DNA of 64,000 nucleotides, from positions 62,001 to 126,000 of the forward strand of contig NC_087384.1 of assembly GCF_963675165.1 (NCBI RefSeq). Direction: 5' to 3'. Below are positions 21,838-35,858 of the stretch, in pieces (the first letter of the stretch is position 1; the number at the start of each line of letters is the position of its first letter). The stretch comes from Halichondria panicea (taxonomy: Eukaryota > Porifera > Demospongiae > Suberitida > Halichondriidae). The position numbers and the translations under genes were made by a program. The notes beneath the pieces were generated by a model. It made no database searches, was not told the origin of the DNA, and saw nothing but the letters and a program-made list of their open reading frames with translations.

Positions 21838-24800
21838 ATGGCAGATAGTGAGGTGGAGACTGGAGGTGTGGCAGCTGTGGGGGCTCTAGATATTGCCCTC
21901 ATTGCTGGCTTGGTGGTGGTGGTTGTGGCCATCATCATGCGGTGTAGGAGCAAGAAGACTGATGACAGCGCTAGGCTTAAAGACCTCAAGATTAATTCGT
22001 GAGTACTTTACATGTGCGTACACGTATTACGTACTAAATTAATATTCTTATAATTAATTATTATTTATATATTATTTATATAATTAGGCCACCTATAATT
22101 ACATCGCTCGTGAACCGTTAATAATCTCTGTAGTGTGATTGGTCGACCGGTTGCTATGGGAGATGACCCCCTGGGTGGAAACTTTCTGTCCAAGATGAAG
22201 AGCAGAGTAAGTGTGTGGGCGTGTGTGTTACCCAGTCACATGACACTGTACACACAGAACAAGAAGGTCGTGGTGTTCTATGGATCTCAGACCGGGACTG
22301 CTGAAGAGTTTGCATCTCGTCTTGCAAAGGACGCCACAAGACACGGCTTGCCCGCTATGACCTTTGACCCTGAGGATTGCACGGACTGGGCGGACCTCCA
22401 GAAAGTGGGCACTGACATAGAGAACTCTCTAGTCATATTCTGTGTAGCCACATACGGAGAAGGGGACCCAACGGATAATGCTCAGGAACTCTTTAACTGG
22501 GTCAAGGATGATAATGATACTGACCTCACTGGACTCAAGTAAGTTGGTGTATGGTACTACACTGACTACACTGTATAATGATACACTGTATAAGTCGCTG
22601 CTTTTTCTGAATAGGCCTTTTTAAGTTGTGTTGGGAATCTCCAATCAATTGTAAAGCTTGAACATGCATTTAGTAGTACTACAATATCAAGGTTTCATTG
22701 TATTCTGTCAACTTTGCTAACTGTAACTGTACTTGGTGTGTGCTCCTCAGCTACACTGTGTTTGGGCTTGGCAACAAGACGTACGAACACTACAATTCCA
22801 TGGGACGTCTGGTGGATAAGAGGCTGGCGGAGATGGGGGCCAACAGACTCTACAAGAGAGGGGAGGGAGATGATGATGGAAGGTGAGACTATGTTCTGTG
22901 GGTGGGAGGGAGATGATGATGGAAGGTGAGACTATGTTCTGTGGGTGGGAGGGAGATGACGTGGATGGTGGGGCTATTCTAGTCAGGGCAATTTGTATTC
23001 CTAAAACCCAACATCTGACACAAGTACACACTGAACCATTCATTGTAGATAATGAAAGTAGATGTGGAGTGGGTGTAGAATGGAGTGGGTGTAGAAGGCA
23101 CGATTATACCGTCTCTTATTAACACACTACCTCCCATCCATTGCCAGTATTGAGGAAGACTTTGTCACATGGTCTGAGGACTTATGGCCGACGGTGTGTG
23201 GAGAGTTTGGAGTAGACAACTCCCAACAAGTGAACGTGTCACGAGAGTACAAGATGACTGTGCACTCTGACCTCCCACCAGAGAGGGTGTTCGTGGGAGA
23301 GCCTCATAGACTCGGATCATATCAGAACCAAAAACCGTGAGAGAGTTTATAGAGTGTAGTCACTGAACATGTACAGTGTACATTTATGCTATAATTATGC
23401 ACAGTGCTGTGTACTGTACTTGCATGGCTTGTTATTATGTTTCCTTGCAGTCCCTTCAATGCTAAGAACCCGTACCTTGCTACCATGAGTGTCAACAGAG
23501 AGCTGCATGATGGAGGGGACAGGTCATGCATGCATGTGGAGATGGATATAGCAGGTACAGGTCTCCTGCTATTGCATGCAGTGCAGCCTGATCTACTGTA
23601 TTGCCTGCATGTAATCATCAATACACTGTGACATAATTATTGTTAAGCAACCACTGATTGCCATTCTGTACATTGTCCGTGCAGACAGTCGACTGAGTTA
23701 TGTGACAGGAGACCATGTGGCCATCTACCCAGTCAATGATGAGGAGCGAGTGGCAAGGATAGGAGAGCTACTGGACACAGACCTCGACACTGTCATCACT
23801 CTCACCAATGTGGATGGTGAGGGTACTAGCTACTGCATGTATACACACATCAATATAAGTGGTAGCACTGTACCTGGTATAGACTGCATGTATGAACATT
23901 TGTCAGTGGCATTTGGTATTGGAGTTGTAACTGGTAAAGGTCATTTGACCCACATGTCACTACCTCCTACACAGACGCGTCCTCTAAGAAGCATCCATTC
24001 CCGTGTCCCACTTCGTATCGTACTGCCCTCTCTCACTATGTGGACATCACCTCTTGTCCTCGTACCAACGTACTCAGGGAACTGGCCGACTTTGCATCTG
24101 ACTCCACCCACAAGGACTTTCTGTTACGCATCACCTCTCCCACAGACGAAGGAAAGGTGAGGGTTCGGAGTGGGCGGAGTGCTGTGTGTGGCTTTACTTG
24201 CAGTCAGTGATGTGCCAGCATGTATTACACTGTGTTTGTAGAATGGCTGATTATTTTCCCTCCCCTCACCCCCTCCCCCCATCCTCTAGCGTGAGTACAG
24301 TGAATGGATAGTGAAGGACAAGAGGACTATAGTGTCTGTGCTGGAGGACCTGCCTTCCTTCAAGCCACCATTAGACTACCTCCTGGAGCTACTGCCTAAA
24401 CTACAGGCCAGGTACTACTCCATCTCTTCATCACCCAAGGTGAGTGTGTGTGTGTGTCCAATGCAAGGTCAGGTGAGTAGTGGGTACATGTACAGTACAT
24501 GCTGGCTGGGTTTAGAGCTTGAACTTCACTGTGTGGTTGATAACTTTTGGATAATTCTCTTGTGTTTAGCATTTCTCCTTTATGTACTAAGGCAGTATAG
24601 TGGTGCATGGTGTCATCAGTGCCCCCCCCCCTCTCCTAGGGCAGTATAGTGGTGCATGGTATCATCAGTGCCCCCCCCTCTCCTAGGGCAGTATAGTGGT
24701 GCATGGTATCATCAGTGCCCCCCCCCCTCTCCTAGGGCAGTATAGTGGTGCATGGTGTCATCAGTGCCCCCCCCCCTTCTCCTAGGGCAGTATAGTGGTG

Positions 24801-26772
24801 CATGGTGTCATCAGTGCCCCCCCCTCTCCTAGGGCAGTATAGTGGTGCATGGTGTCATCAGTTCCCCCCCCTCTCCTAGGGCAGTATAGTGGTGCATGGT
24901 GTCATCAGTGCCCCCCCCCCTCTCCTAGGGCAGTATAGTGGTGCATGGTGTCATCAGTGCCCCCCCCCTCTCCTAGGGCAGTATAGTGGTGCATGGTGTC
25001 ATCAGTGCCCCCCCCCCTCTCCTAGGGCAGTATAGTGGTGCATGGTGTCATCAGTGCCCCCCCCCCTCTCCTAGGGCAGTATAGTGGTGCATGGTGTCAT
25101 CAGTGCCCCCCCCCTCTCCTAGGGAAGTATAGTGGTGCATGGTGTCATCAGTGCCCCCCCCCCTCTCCTAGGGCAGTATAGTGGTGCATGGTGTCATCAG
25201 TGCCCCCCCCCCTCTCCTAGGGCAGTATAGTGGTGCATGGTGTCATCAGTGCCCCCCCCCTCTCCTAGGGAAGTATAGTGGTGCATGGTGTCATCAGTGC
25301 CCCCCCCCCTCTCCTAGGGCAGTATAGTGGTGCATGGTGTCATCAGTGCCCCCCCCCTCTCCTAGGGCAGTATAGTGGTGCATGGTGTCATCAGTGCCCC
25401 CCCCTTCTCCTCAGGTGCACTCCACATCCATCCACATAACAGCAGTACTGGTGGAGTATATCACTAGGACTGGCCGCACCAACAGAGGAGTCACCACCTC
25501 ATGGCTCAAGAGACTACAGACACAGCGAGAGAATGGTGGGTGGCTTCATGACGAGTCTAGCTTCCTAGAGACTCAACTGTTGAAGGAGTAATCCAATGCT
25601 TAGAAAGTACACCTACACTTGTCAATGCAATGATTATAAGTACATGTTTGGTGGCAACTAGGCCTCACATTGGCTCACATTATATTCCTTATCGTATTAC
25701 TAGTGATAATCTACTTGTGTGTTGTATGTATCTACTGTGTTGGATGCAGGTGGTCCAGAGGTGGTGAGGATCCCTATATTTGTCCGTCACTCTAGTCTAC
25801 GCCTCCCGTATCGAGCTATCTGCCCAGTGATGATGGTGGGGCCGGGTACTGGGGTGGCTCCATTCAGAGGGTTCATTCAAGAGAGGAGCGTCATCAAGAG
25901 CAATGGTGTGTTTATATGAAAGCCTACAAATACTGTGTAACAGGTATATAGTACATACTGCTGTGTGTACACTGGTTGCCCCCACATCCTTGCCACAATT
26001 ACCTGGAAGCCTTCTTCCTCAACCACAAACCTAGCTTCTACACTTCATTATATATAACAATGTGCCTATTGTGGACTCTCCCCTCAGGCAAGCAACTGGG
26101 TCAGACTGTGCTCTACTTTGGTTGTCGTAGTAGCACGGAGGACTATATATACAGGGATGAGTTAGAGGGATACAGAGACTCTGGTGTGTTGAGTGACCTC
26201 CAGGTGGCCTACTCCAGGGACACACCTCAGAAGGTGTATGTGCAACACAAGCTCATGGAGACTGGGGCAGCTGTGTGGAGTCTGCTGGAAAAGCAAGGCT
26301 ACTTCTATGTGTGTGGGTAAGTATCTGTATAATAGCTAGTGGTGTTCCAGTATGGCCGGATAGCCTGAACTATGTGAGATTATTGTTGGCACGTAAAGAT
26401 ATGATCTGTATTTGATATCTATATTGAGTGTTTTTGGTTTCCATGGCATTGAATTGATTACTTACTATAACAAAGGCAATTCCTTGTTGCTGCTGTCTAC
26501 TCTATACTGACAGTTTGCAATTCCTAAGTCATCAGATTGTTAGTGATACTATAACAAAACAAGCCCAACAGTTTGCTCAATAGTGCCTGTCTTTGAACTC
26601 ATTGTCGCATGTCTTTGTCACATGCAGTGATGCTCGTAACATGGCCAGAGATGTACAGAACACACTCATCCAGATAGTGGCAGTACATGGACAAATGGAC
26701 ACTTCAGCTGCTACAGAATATGTCAAGAAACTGCAAAAGAGAGGACGCTATATTCAAGACGTCTGGTCTTGA
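21838..26772 (+). CDS. POR: NADPH-cytochrome P450 reductase
   Basis: ER-membrane diflavin reductase passing electrons from NADPH through FAD and FMN to P450s and other acceptors. Thirteen exons: 21838-21998, 22134-22206, 22258-22538, 22751-22882, 23148-23336, 23451-23554, 23685-23816, 23975-24156, 24290-24439, 25415-25535, 25750-25905, 26088-26316 and 26628-26772. They give 684 aa (human ~680). An N-terminal anchor (~17-36) is followed by the FMN domain (VVFYGSQTGTAEEFASRLAK; CVATYGEGDPTDNAQE). The FAD domain has RYYSISSSP, and the NADPH site has VGPGTGVAPFRGF and FGCRSSTEDYIY. The protein ends in the canonical DVWS, whose Trp stacks on FAD. Intron 4 carries a duplicated donor. Intron 9 is a ~17-copy array of acceptor-like units. 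Confidence 0.97.
22862..22975. repeat. 43-bp duplication of the POR exon 4 end and its 5' splice site
   Basis: GGGAGATGATGATGGAAG with GTGAGACTATGTTCTGTGGG occurs twice, so identical donors lie at 22883 and 22926. A third, diverged unit follows (GGGAGATGACGTGG). The 43-bp offset would shift the frame if the second donor were used. Confidence 0.9.
24591..25414. repeat. ~48-bp minisatellite in POR intron 9 carrying repeated 3' splice-site-like units
   Basis: About 17 copies of a unit GGCAGTATAGTGGTGCATGG, then TGTCATCAGTG, a C7-C10 run and TCTCCTAG. Every unit ends in a polypyrimidine tract plus TAG. The true acceptor (CCCCCTTCTCCTCAG, then exon 10) is the end of the last unit. Confidence 0.93.
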
Positions 26773-27090
26773 TTGAAACTGTTTATTATTAGGGGAACTT
26801 TGAGTTTTATTTATATAATTATAGTATGTGTGCGTGTATATAGTGTATATAGTGGAGAACTGTTCCTGGTTTTAAATTGAACAGAGTTTGTATAATTTAT
26901 TGAAGGTATAATTATTATTTTCTTGCTCTACATGTATTTCATGATCAATTGCTATGGCAACTAGTAATGCGGCCCTGATTAAGTGTTATAAACTGGCATA
27001 CTCTAATCTTTATTTAAAATTAATAATAATTATCACAATTCATGATTTGTGTATGATATAATTATGCAGCAAAATAAGAAATAATAATAA
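26773..27090. other. Convergent 3' interval, POR / ADIPOR
   Basis: 318 bp of AT-rich sequence between two convergent stop codons. No further feature is recognised. Confidence 0.55.
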
Positions 27091-28182
27091 TTATATAGCA
27101 AGCATATCAAATGGAAGACTCTCAATGCAACTACCAACGTTGAGACGGTATGTGATCATGTTCAACAGTGCATTGTAGTGAACCAATGCAGCCGTGACCA
27201 CACACACATGAAACAGTTGGTGACTGCTGGCCCAGATATCGAATTTACCCGGAAAGAATCGCTCAGGAATCCTCATAACGTATAGAGAAGCTCCAAATAT
27301 GTACACAGCCCCCATCAATACAAAGCCCCACAACGAGTATGCATGAGTCGACACTGTGTAGCCATCCCTGAGGAATATGTGCATGAAAGGAATTGCAGCG
27401 TACAGTCCAAACAGCACAAAGACAGTGAATCGAAGTGCTCGAAATCTAGGAGTTGCAAACTTGTTCCACATGCTGACACACACACACAGAGTGCAGAGAC
27501 ACAGAGAGACGACTATGTAGGCATACTTGGCATAGGTGGTGCAGTAGAAGCCATAGTAGTAGGCAGGTACCGAGGAGCCGGTTATGAGGAATGATATACC
27601 AGTATAGTCAAGTCTGCTCAGAACACCGTACACTCCCTTCGAATGGTTAGAAAACGTGTGAAATATCGCAGAACAGGCCAAGCACAATACAGCACCACCG
27701 AAGAAGCACAACAGAGTGGCCTGCTCCTGCCACGGTAAATCGTGTATCTGGATGTCCTCGAAAAGAAACGTTATGTAATCTCCAAAGATGTACACACCAG
27801 CGACTAGCATGATGAAGAATAGGGCACCAAGGAGATGGGTCCAGATATTGAATGTTTCTGTGTGAAGACGAAACATGCTTTTAGCACATCCACGGAATGA
27901 GTACATTGGAGGACGGTGGTTGTGTTGGAGGAACTCGTTGTCTCTCAGCCAATCAGGAAGGGAGTCAAATGGAATAGAATGCCATGCCCAGCTCACAATC
28001 TTGTTGATTTTCGAGCTAATCTTCTTTTCCAGGTCTGGTATTGAGATGGTAGGAAACAAAGAAGGGGAAGATGAACGGTTCTCGATCTCCTGTGTTGTTG
28101 GTAGCTTGGACTGACTCTCAGGACTTGGGGTTTTCTTTGAGGACTTCGAGTGCTGTCTTCGTCTTCCTTTGGAGGCAGGCAT
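27091..28182 (-). CDS. ADIPOR1: Adiponectin receptor-like PAQR seven-transmembrane protein
   Basis: Single-exon gene of 363 aa in the progestin and adipoQ receptor family, whose members are zinc-dependent ceramidase-like membrane proteins. The N-terminal ~65 residues are basic and Ser-rich, presumably cytosolic. Family motifs are RDNEFLQHNHRPPMYSFRGC, FRLHTETFNIWTHLLGALFF and RLDYTGISFLITGS. The zinc ligands are visible: H175 (AIFHTFSNHS), H321 and H325 (SSHQLFHV). The 146-residue spacing between the first two is the same as in human ADIPOR1 (191 and 337). Seven hydrophobic segments follow from ~112. It probably represents a single ADIPOR1/2-type gene; the paralogue cannot be decided. It is divergent from ARPC3, with 345 bp between start codons. 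Confidence 0.93.
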   Translation of the reverse strand: MPASKGRRRQHSKSSKKTPSPESQSKLPTTQEIENRSSSPSLFPTISIPDLEKKISSKINKIVSWAWHSIPFDSLPDWLRDNEFLQHNHRPPMYSFRGCAKSMFRLHTETFNIWTHLLGALFFIMLVAGVYIFGDYITFLFEDIQIHDLPWQEQATLLCFFGGAVLCLACSAIFHTFSNHSKGVYGVLSRLDYTGISFLITGSSVPAYYYGFYCTTYAKYAYIVVSLCLCTLCVCVSMWNKFATPRFRALRFTVFVLFGLYAAIPFMHIFLRDGYTVSTHAYSLWGFVLMGAVYIFGASLYVMRIPERFFPGKFDIWASSHQLFHVCVVTAALVHYNALLNMITYRLNVGSCIESLPFDMLAI

Positions 28183-28527
28183 TGCAATGGGTCAATCAGA
28201 GATGTCAGATCTTGAGGTTCTACGAGATATTATAGCTTTCTGATGGCTTTCTCATGCGCATATGCCTTCTAGTTCTAGCTTCTGCATCGAATGATCGATC
28301 CCATGATGGCGTGTTGCCACGCCCATGCATTTTTTGTTTACGAGCCACACCTTCTTTCGTTGTTAACTTTCTCCCGTATTTTCTCTATGACAAGGCTTGA
28401 GAGACTACCCTCTTTTCTGCACGTGAGTCTCAAGCCCAAACTTGGTCATCTGAGCTCAGTGTTCAACAACAGTTAATTGTGGAAGAAATATAACTTTGAC
28501 TGGGATTGGAAGAAGTGGACATTGACA
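28183..28527. promoter_or_regulatory. Shared upstream interval of ADIPOR and ARPC3
   Basis: 345 bp between divergent start codons; candidate bidirectional promoter. It contains a short open reading with ATG at 28291 that stops at 28474, probably chance or an upstream ORF of ARPC3. No clear TATA box. Confidence 0.5.
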
Positions 28528-30297
<1,770 letters not shown>

Positions 30298-30867
30298 ACA
30301 TACTCACAAACATTTTATTTTATTTGTGTAGTTGGTTTTGAGTAGCTGAATTTTGAACTACAATAATTATATTATAGTGTAGCAAATTAAGTTATAATTA
30401 GCCTCCTTCCCAGGCCCATGGTTGTGCAGTTCTGATTGTATTTCTGGTTATAAACCACACCCACATACAATTATACCCACATACAAGCTGTTCGAGGGCG
30501 GTCTGGAATCGAGACTTGCTATGATTTAGTGGGAGTGTCAGTTGTGTTTACTTCCGGAGTTGATTTGTTATCTATAAACATCCATCCATGCAGAGTTGAG
30601 TCAATGGTGAATGAAGCACATATCAAAGCTCGTCTGAACTAGCTATTGTGATCAAGAGAAGATTCTCGTGGTGTTCCTGATAGCCTTGGTGAGTGTGTGT
30701 ATGTGTTAATATACTCTTAGTGGTCCTACACACTTTACACTGTGTCTTGTATAATGCACAAAACACTCATTGATAAATGAGTATGGCAGTTTGCAGTGTA
30801 CTATGTTCTAGCTCTGGCCTGTTATAAGTATTGTAGCTACTCCAATGGCATTCATGTACCAAGCAAT

Positions 30868-31092
30868 TAGCATGCAGCTCAATGAAGGCTAGTAGGCATT
30901 CTCTTACTGCCAGCTCAATGAAGGCTAGTAGGCATTCTCTTACTGCCAGCTCAATGAAGGCTAGTAGGGCATTCTCTTACTGCCAGCTCAATGAAGGCTA
31001 GTAGGGCATTCTCTTACTGCCAGCTCAATGAAGGCTAGTAGGGTATTCTCTTACTGCCAGCTCAATGAAGGCTAGTAGGGCATTCTCTTACT
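30868..31092. repeat. 36-bp tandem repeat, six copies
   Basis: The unit contains CAGCTCAATGAAGGCTAGTA, then GGCATTCTCTTACTGC, with one-base length variants. Confidence 0.9.
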
Positions 31093-32149
31093 GCTTTTGA
31101 TATCTGAACAATTGAAGTGTCTAATAGTTTTGCTATTAAACTAACTGTGCTATCTATCATGCTGTGAGGAGGTACTTGCACTGGCTGTGTGTGTGCATGG
31201 TCTAGTGTGTTGGCAGAGCCGTGGCTAGGTCATAAGACAGCTGTAGCTAGGGCCTTCCTGAATGTACTTATATGTCCCTGTGTTTGGCGCAACTGTGTAG
31301 TGCATTTGGGCTCACCTCTGAAGTCAGAGATTAGAGGAAGATCCCTCATGTGTTTATATTCCATGATACTGCAACGCTTTCACAAAATGATGTTTTAGGT
31401 ATTTATTTCCAAGGTGTGTGTTTGATCATGTCCCCTCAGTAGCTAATAGTAGCTGTGCCTAGATAAGAGCTGTTGGGTTGTCTCTGTGGTGATGGCCAGT
31501 GTGTGGTGAGAAGGGTGATTATGTTGTGTGTGCAAGTTATCCCCAAAACACCACACACTGCTGATAGGGTATGGGGACGGAACATGAGGGAACATTGTGA
31601 CCATGAGGGAACATTGTGACCATCAGAGCTTGTGCTGGTCATTATTACAATGCTCATGTCCTGTTGTTCATTAACTCAAATATCTCACAGTTTTTATGGG
31701 GCATTTACTAAACTGTCTTTGATGTACGTGCGAATATAAGGTACTGTGTTGTGACTGCCTAATGTGAACTTGAGTACTTGGTTGTCCATGTTTTTACATT
31801 CCATCATGCTCTGTGGGGGTTATCAATCTCTGTGGGGGTTCTCAGGTTGAGAACAGCTCCTATAGTGTCAGAAGACGTTAAGCGAAGGAATTTTCTCTGT
31901 AAAGTTATGCTTATAGAGATATTTCCCCGATGCTATCACTTATTTATTTAACAGTTAGACCTCCAGTTGGACTTGTTCATAGCATAAAGAAGTGACATAC
32001 AATAGCAATCACTGGTTGTGAGTGTGTGGTGATGTTGAAGATGGTAGTGATGAGGTGATCCTCACTATCTCTTTATCTCCTTTGTGCCATGATTTATTGT
32101 CAAAACTAACTTACTCTGATCTGTGGAATAACTTACTCTGTGGCTGTAA

Positions 32150-32440
32150 TGAAGAAGTGGCCTAGCACATGCTGTGGAGCTTGTATAGCCTGGCTGCATT
32201 ATAGAGGGTGGCCTATATTTACTAGCACATGCTGTGGAGCTTGTATAGCCTGGCTGCATTATAGAGGGTGGCCTATATATACTAGCACATGCTGTGGAGC
32301 TTGTATAGCCTGGCTGCATTATAGAGGGTGGCCTATATATACTAGCACGTACTGTGGAGCTTGTATAGCTAGCCTGGGAGGGTGGCCTATATATACTAGC
32401 ACGTGCTGTGGAGCTTGTATAGCTAGCCTGTGAGGGTGGC
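32150..32440. repeat. ~60-bp tandem repeat, about five copies, made from a dispersed element
   Basis: The unit contains TAGCACATGCTGTGGAGCTT and CATTATAGAGGGTGGCCTAT. The words AGAGGGTGGCCT and its reverse complement also occur singly at 45650-45760 and 54870-54900. A dispersed repeat fragment therefore seems to have been amplified in place. Confidence 0.8.
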
Positions 32441-33082
32441 CTGCTTATACGTAACCACATTAGACTAGAGTACCCAAAATATGCAATTGTTAGCATAAAC
32501 CATTTACTAGGTCCAATCTTGTTATGACTTTGCTTAGCATGGCTTGTTTGGAATTTAACTATCGCCATATGTGGGAAGAAGCCATTTGCCCGGTCCGCCA
32601 GTAGCCCTGTCGAGACATGTGTGTGGAGTGGGTGAGGGGTAGTGTGTGGAGTGGGGTGGTGTGTGGAGTGGGGTGGGTGGGTGTGGGGTAGTGTGATGTG
32701 TGTAGAGCGTCAGAGTTAGCTCTTTCTCGTATTGCGTGTCCAGTAAAATAGTGGACATAATTCATTGTCCATAAGCACATTCATTGTGTACTTTTGTGTC
32801 TATTGTACTGCACACAATATATTGTTGTTAATTAAATTCACAACTCCTAATAGATCAGTTGTATAGAGTCAGACTACAGGCTCGATGTTACCATAGTTAC
32901 CTACATGAATGCCATCTGTTACCATGGTTACCTACATGAATTCCATCGGCACTTACTAAAGTGCAATATAGTGTCGAGGTGACATGATGCCTCGAAAACA
33001 AAACGCCCAAACTAATGTATGTAAAAAAAAAGAGTTTAATATGAATAATTATGTTTCCTAGTACATGTACTGTCATTTTGTG

Positions 33083-33195
33083 GCAGCTATAGTCACGGTG
33101 ATGGCTGTAGTCACGGTAATGCTATAGTCACGGTGATGGCTATAGTCACGGTGATGGCTGTAGTCACGGTGATGCTATAGTCGCGGTGATGACAG
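33083..33195. repeat. ~20-bp tandem repeat, six copies
   Basis: The unit is GCTATAGTCACGGTGATG with small variants (GTAGTCACGGTAATG, TAGTCGCGGTGATG). Confidence 0.85.
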
Positions 33196-34107
33196 TGTGA
33201 CCATACACTTACGTGGAACTAGAGTAGGGATCGTGCTAATGGTTGAAACCTGAGGCCGTAACTTTGAAAGGTTTGCTTCTCAATCATCTCTCTGATTTGG
33301 ACCACAAGTTGATGGTCATGCAGAGACAGTGTCTGTGTATGGGCTCAGATAATTGAGAATCAAAGGATGACAGCTACACGAATGTGTTCACACTATGCGT
33401 GACTTAGAAACCTCTCAATCTCTTTGTGACACGACACTATGTGGTTATAAAGATACCCTCTTAGTTTAAGTGTGGGGCTATAGAAGAGCAGCTGGTCGTT
33501 CAACAGGAACACACAATATGTTATAATGAAAGTGCTGACACTGCATTCCTGTCTAATGACCACTTCACTGACTGCTGAATAGTTGCAAGACTTGTGTGGT
33601 CTATTTCAATGACCTCTGCACTTGCGATAATTATCATAACCTTAACATAACATCCCCTAGCTCTATATATACACACGTAGCAATCCACACACAGTTATAG
33701 CCACGTATCTGTGATAGTACTCTGTGTGTCTGTGTGTCTGTGTGTGGGTGTGTGGGTGTGGGTGTGTGTGTGTGTGGGTGTGGGTGTGCAGCTAGTACAT
33801 AACTTCTTATGGTTACTGTACATATACTTTGCCAGAAATGTCGCCTTTCAATTAGCGACCTTTCAATTAGTGACTTTTCAATTAGCGTTTACTCTCTGTA
33901 ATTTAAAGCAATTATAGTAGCTGCCATTAGCGCTATTGTCTCAGTGGTGTAGTGTGTGTATTGTGTGTATTGTGTGTATTGTGTGGCAGGTGGTGTTATT
34001 GTTGACTGTGTGTGAGAATGGTGCTGTTTGTACAGACTCACTTGTTTTGTAAACTTATACTGAAACTAAGTCTCTTGTACAGGACAGTGTATCAAAGTCT
34101 GGTCGTC

Positions 34108-35798
34108 ATGGAGATTGCAGTCAGTCATCATCAGCCACTATTTTGTGGACCTGTACAGGTGAGCTTGGTGTGTGATGTGTGAGGTGTGAGGGGTGTGTGA
34201 TATGGATAGGTCAGAAGTGCTTGTACCTGGGCTGGCCTGCATGTTCTGGGAATGAACAATTGCAGTACCTAATAAACTGAACTAGCTATACATGTTGCCA
34301 AGAGTTCATTAACCCTAACCCTAATAAACGCTTGATGTTGCTATAGTGATGCATGCTAACTGCATGTGTGTTGTGTGACAGATATGATATCTTCTCTAGG
34401 ATAATTATAGGAAATTATGATTATTGCTTTTCAATGACACTGAGGTCATAGTTGTACACATGTGTGCACCTGTTTGGATGATCAACCAGTCCCTCTCAAT
34501 AGCTGTTGTGTGTATCTATGCAGGGCTATGCAGGGCTATTGTTTCTCATGTGTAGGCAGTTTATATTGTATGGACAGTGTATTGGATTACAGCCCTTGTG
34601 TCAGATATACTGCAATTGATGGCCTATTTGAATACAAGGTCATAATGGACACTAACTCTCAAAATTAAACGGAATATGTTCTTGAGAAGTGTAGGATCCT
34701 CACTATGGCCATCCTCTGCATAGTCTCATAACAAGGTCTAATGGACTGTTAATTACCTCAACATTTCAGAGTGTTCTTAGCTATTTGTACCTTCTACATT
34801 AAAGCACTTCCTTTATGAGCACAATATAGCAGTTGTGCAATCACACGCCTAGGTGACCTTGTAACTACCGGCCACAGTAATGGAGTGTGCCTCGACTGTC
34901 ATGTACATGCAGTCATGTGATATATACACACAGAGGGAGCCTGTGTAGAGTTTCAGGTTGAGCATTTTAGGAGTCCTTCTATCTGTACGTGTGAGAAGCT
35001 ACTATATTTCCTTGTATGTGGTATGTGATGTTTTGTACACGTAGGTTGACAAGAATACAATAATATGGTTGAAATAGCAAACACATGTACAGTGAGTGTA
35101 CTTCCCATGCTCTATAGGCGATAACATCATCTGTGTACTTGTGTAACACGCCCACACACACACACACACACGCCCACACAACAATATCTCAACACTTACA
35201 GTGGATTATGAGAACGTGCTAAGAATGTATTAATAGCTTCGATAATCATCTCAGGTTTATAGTCTTGGTATCGATTAGTCCGTCCTATATCATGTTGCTT
35301 TTCATATCTTCACGCTATTTAGTTTGCTGTATTTGTACATGCACACTGGAGATGAGAGTGCCTACACTTGTACACTGGAGATGAGAGTGCCTACACTTGT
35401 ACACTGGAGATGAGAGTGCCTACACTTGTACATGTATAATATATGTATAGCTATAGACAGAAGCCCCTGGACACTTGCATGGTTTCATCTCTCCCTGGCC
35501 ACTGTGGTGGAGATGTCTGGTGTCAGATAACATTTCCCTAACCTTGTGTGGTGCTGACTCAGCAGTAGCTAGAGTGGCGGACCATTAGCGGTGTGCATGA
35601 ATGGCTTCTACTGTGGCCACCTGGCTTTGTGTGGCCTTGGGGTTTCGTTGCAATAAAGATCAACCGTATTGCTCTGCCCTTGAGGTAAATGTGCGTTTTT
35701 CAAAATTAGATTTTTTAGTGCCGTAAAACCATGACCCATTATCATCTAGCTATGTACGATACAGTTGTCTATAGAGCTCTGTGTAGTTCTGACAGCTA

Positions 35799-35858
<60 letters not shown>

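Larger units (their letters stand above)
30298..34107. other. Noncoding interval or 5' region of the gene starting at 34108
   Basis: There are no protein-like exons in 3.8 kb. A plausible 5' UTR exon ends near 30690 (TAGCCTTG then GTGAGTGTG). A matching acceptor (TTGTACAG) precedes the exon at 34083, so this may be a 3.4 kb first intron; that is inference. It contains several tandem repeats: 30868-31092 (36 bp, six copies), 32150-32440 (60 bp, about five copies) and 33083-33195 (~20 bp, six copies). Confidence 0.45.
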
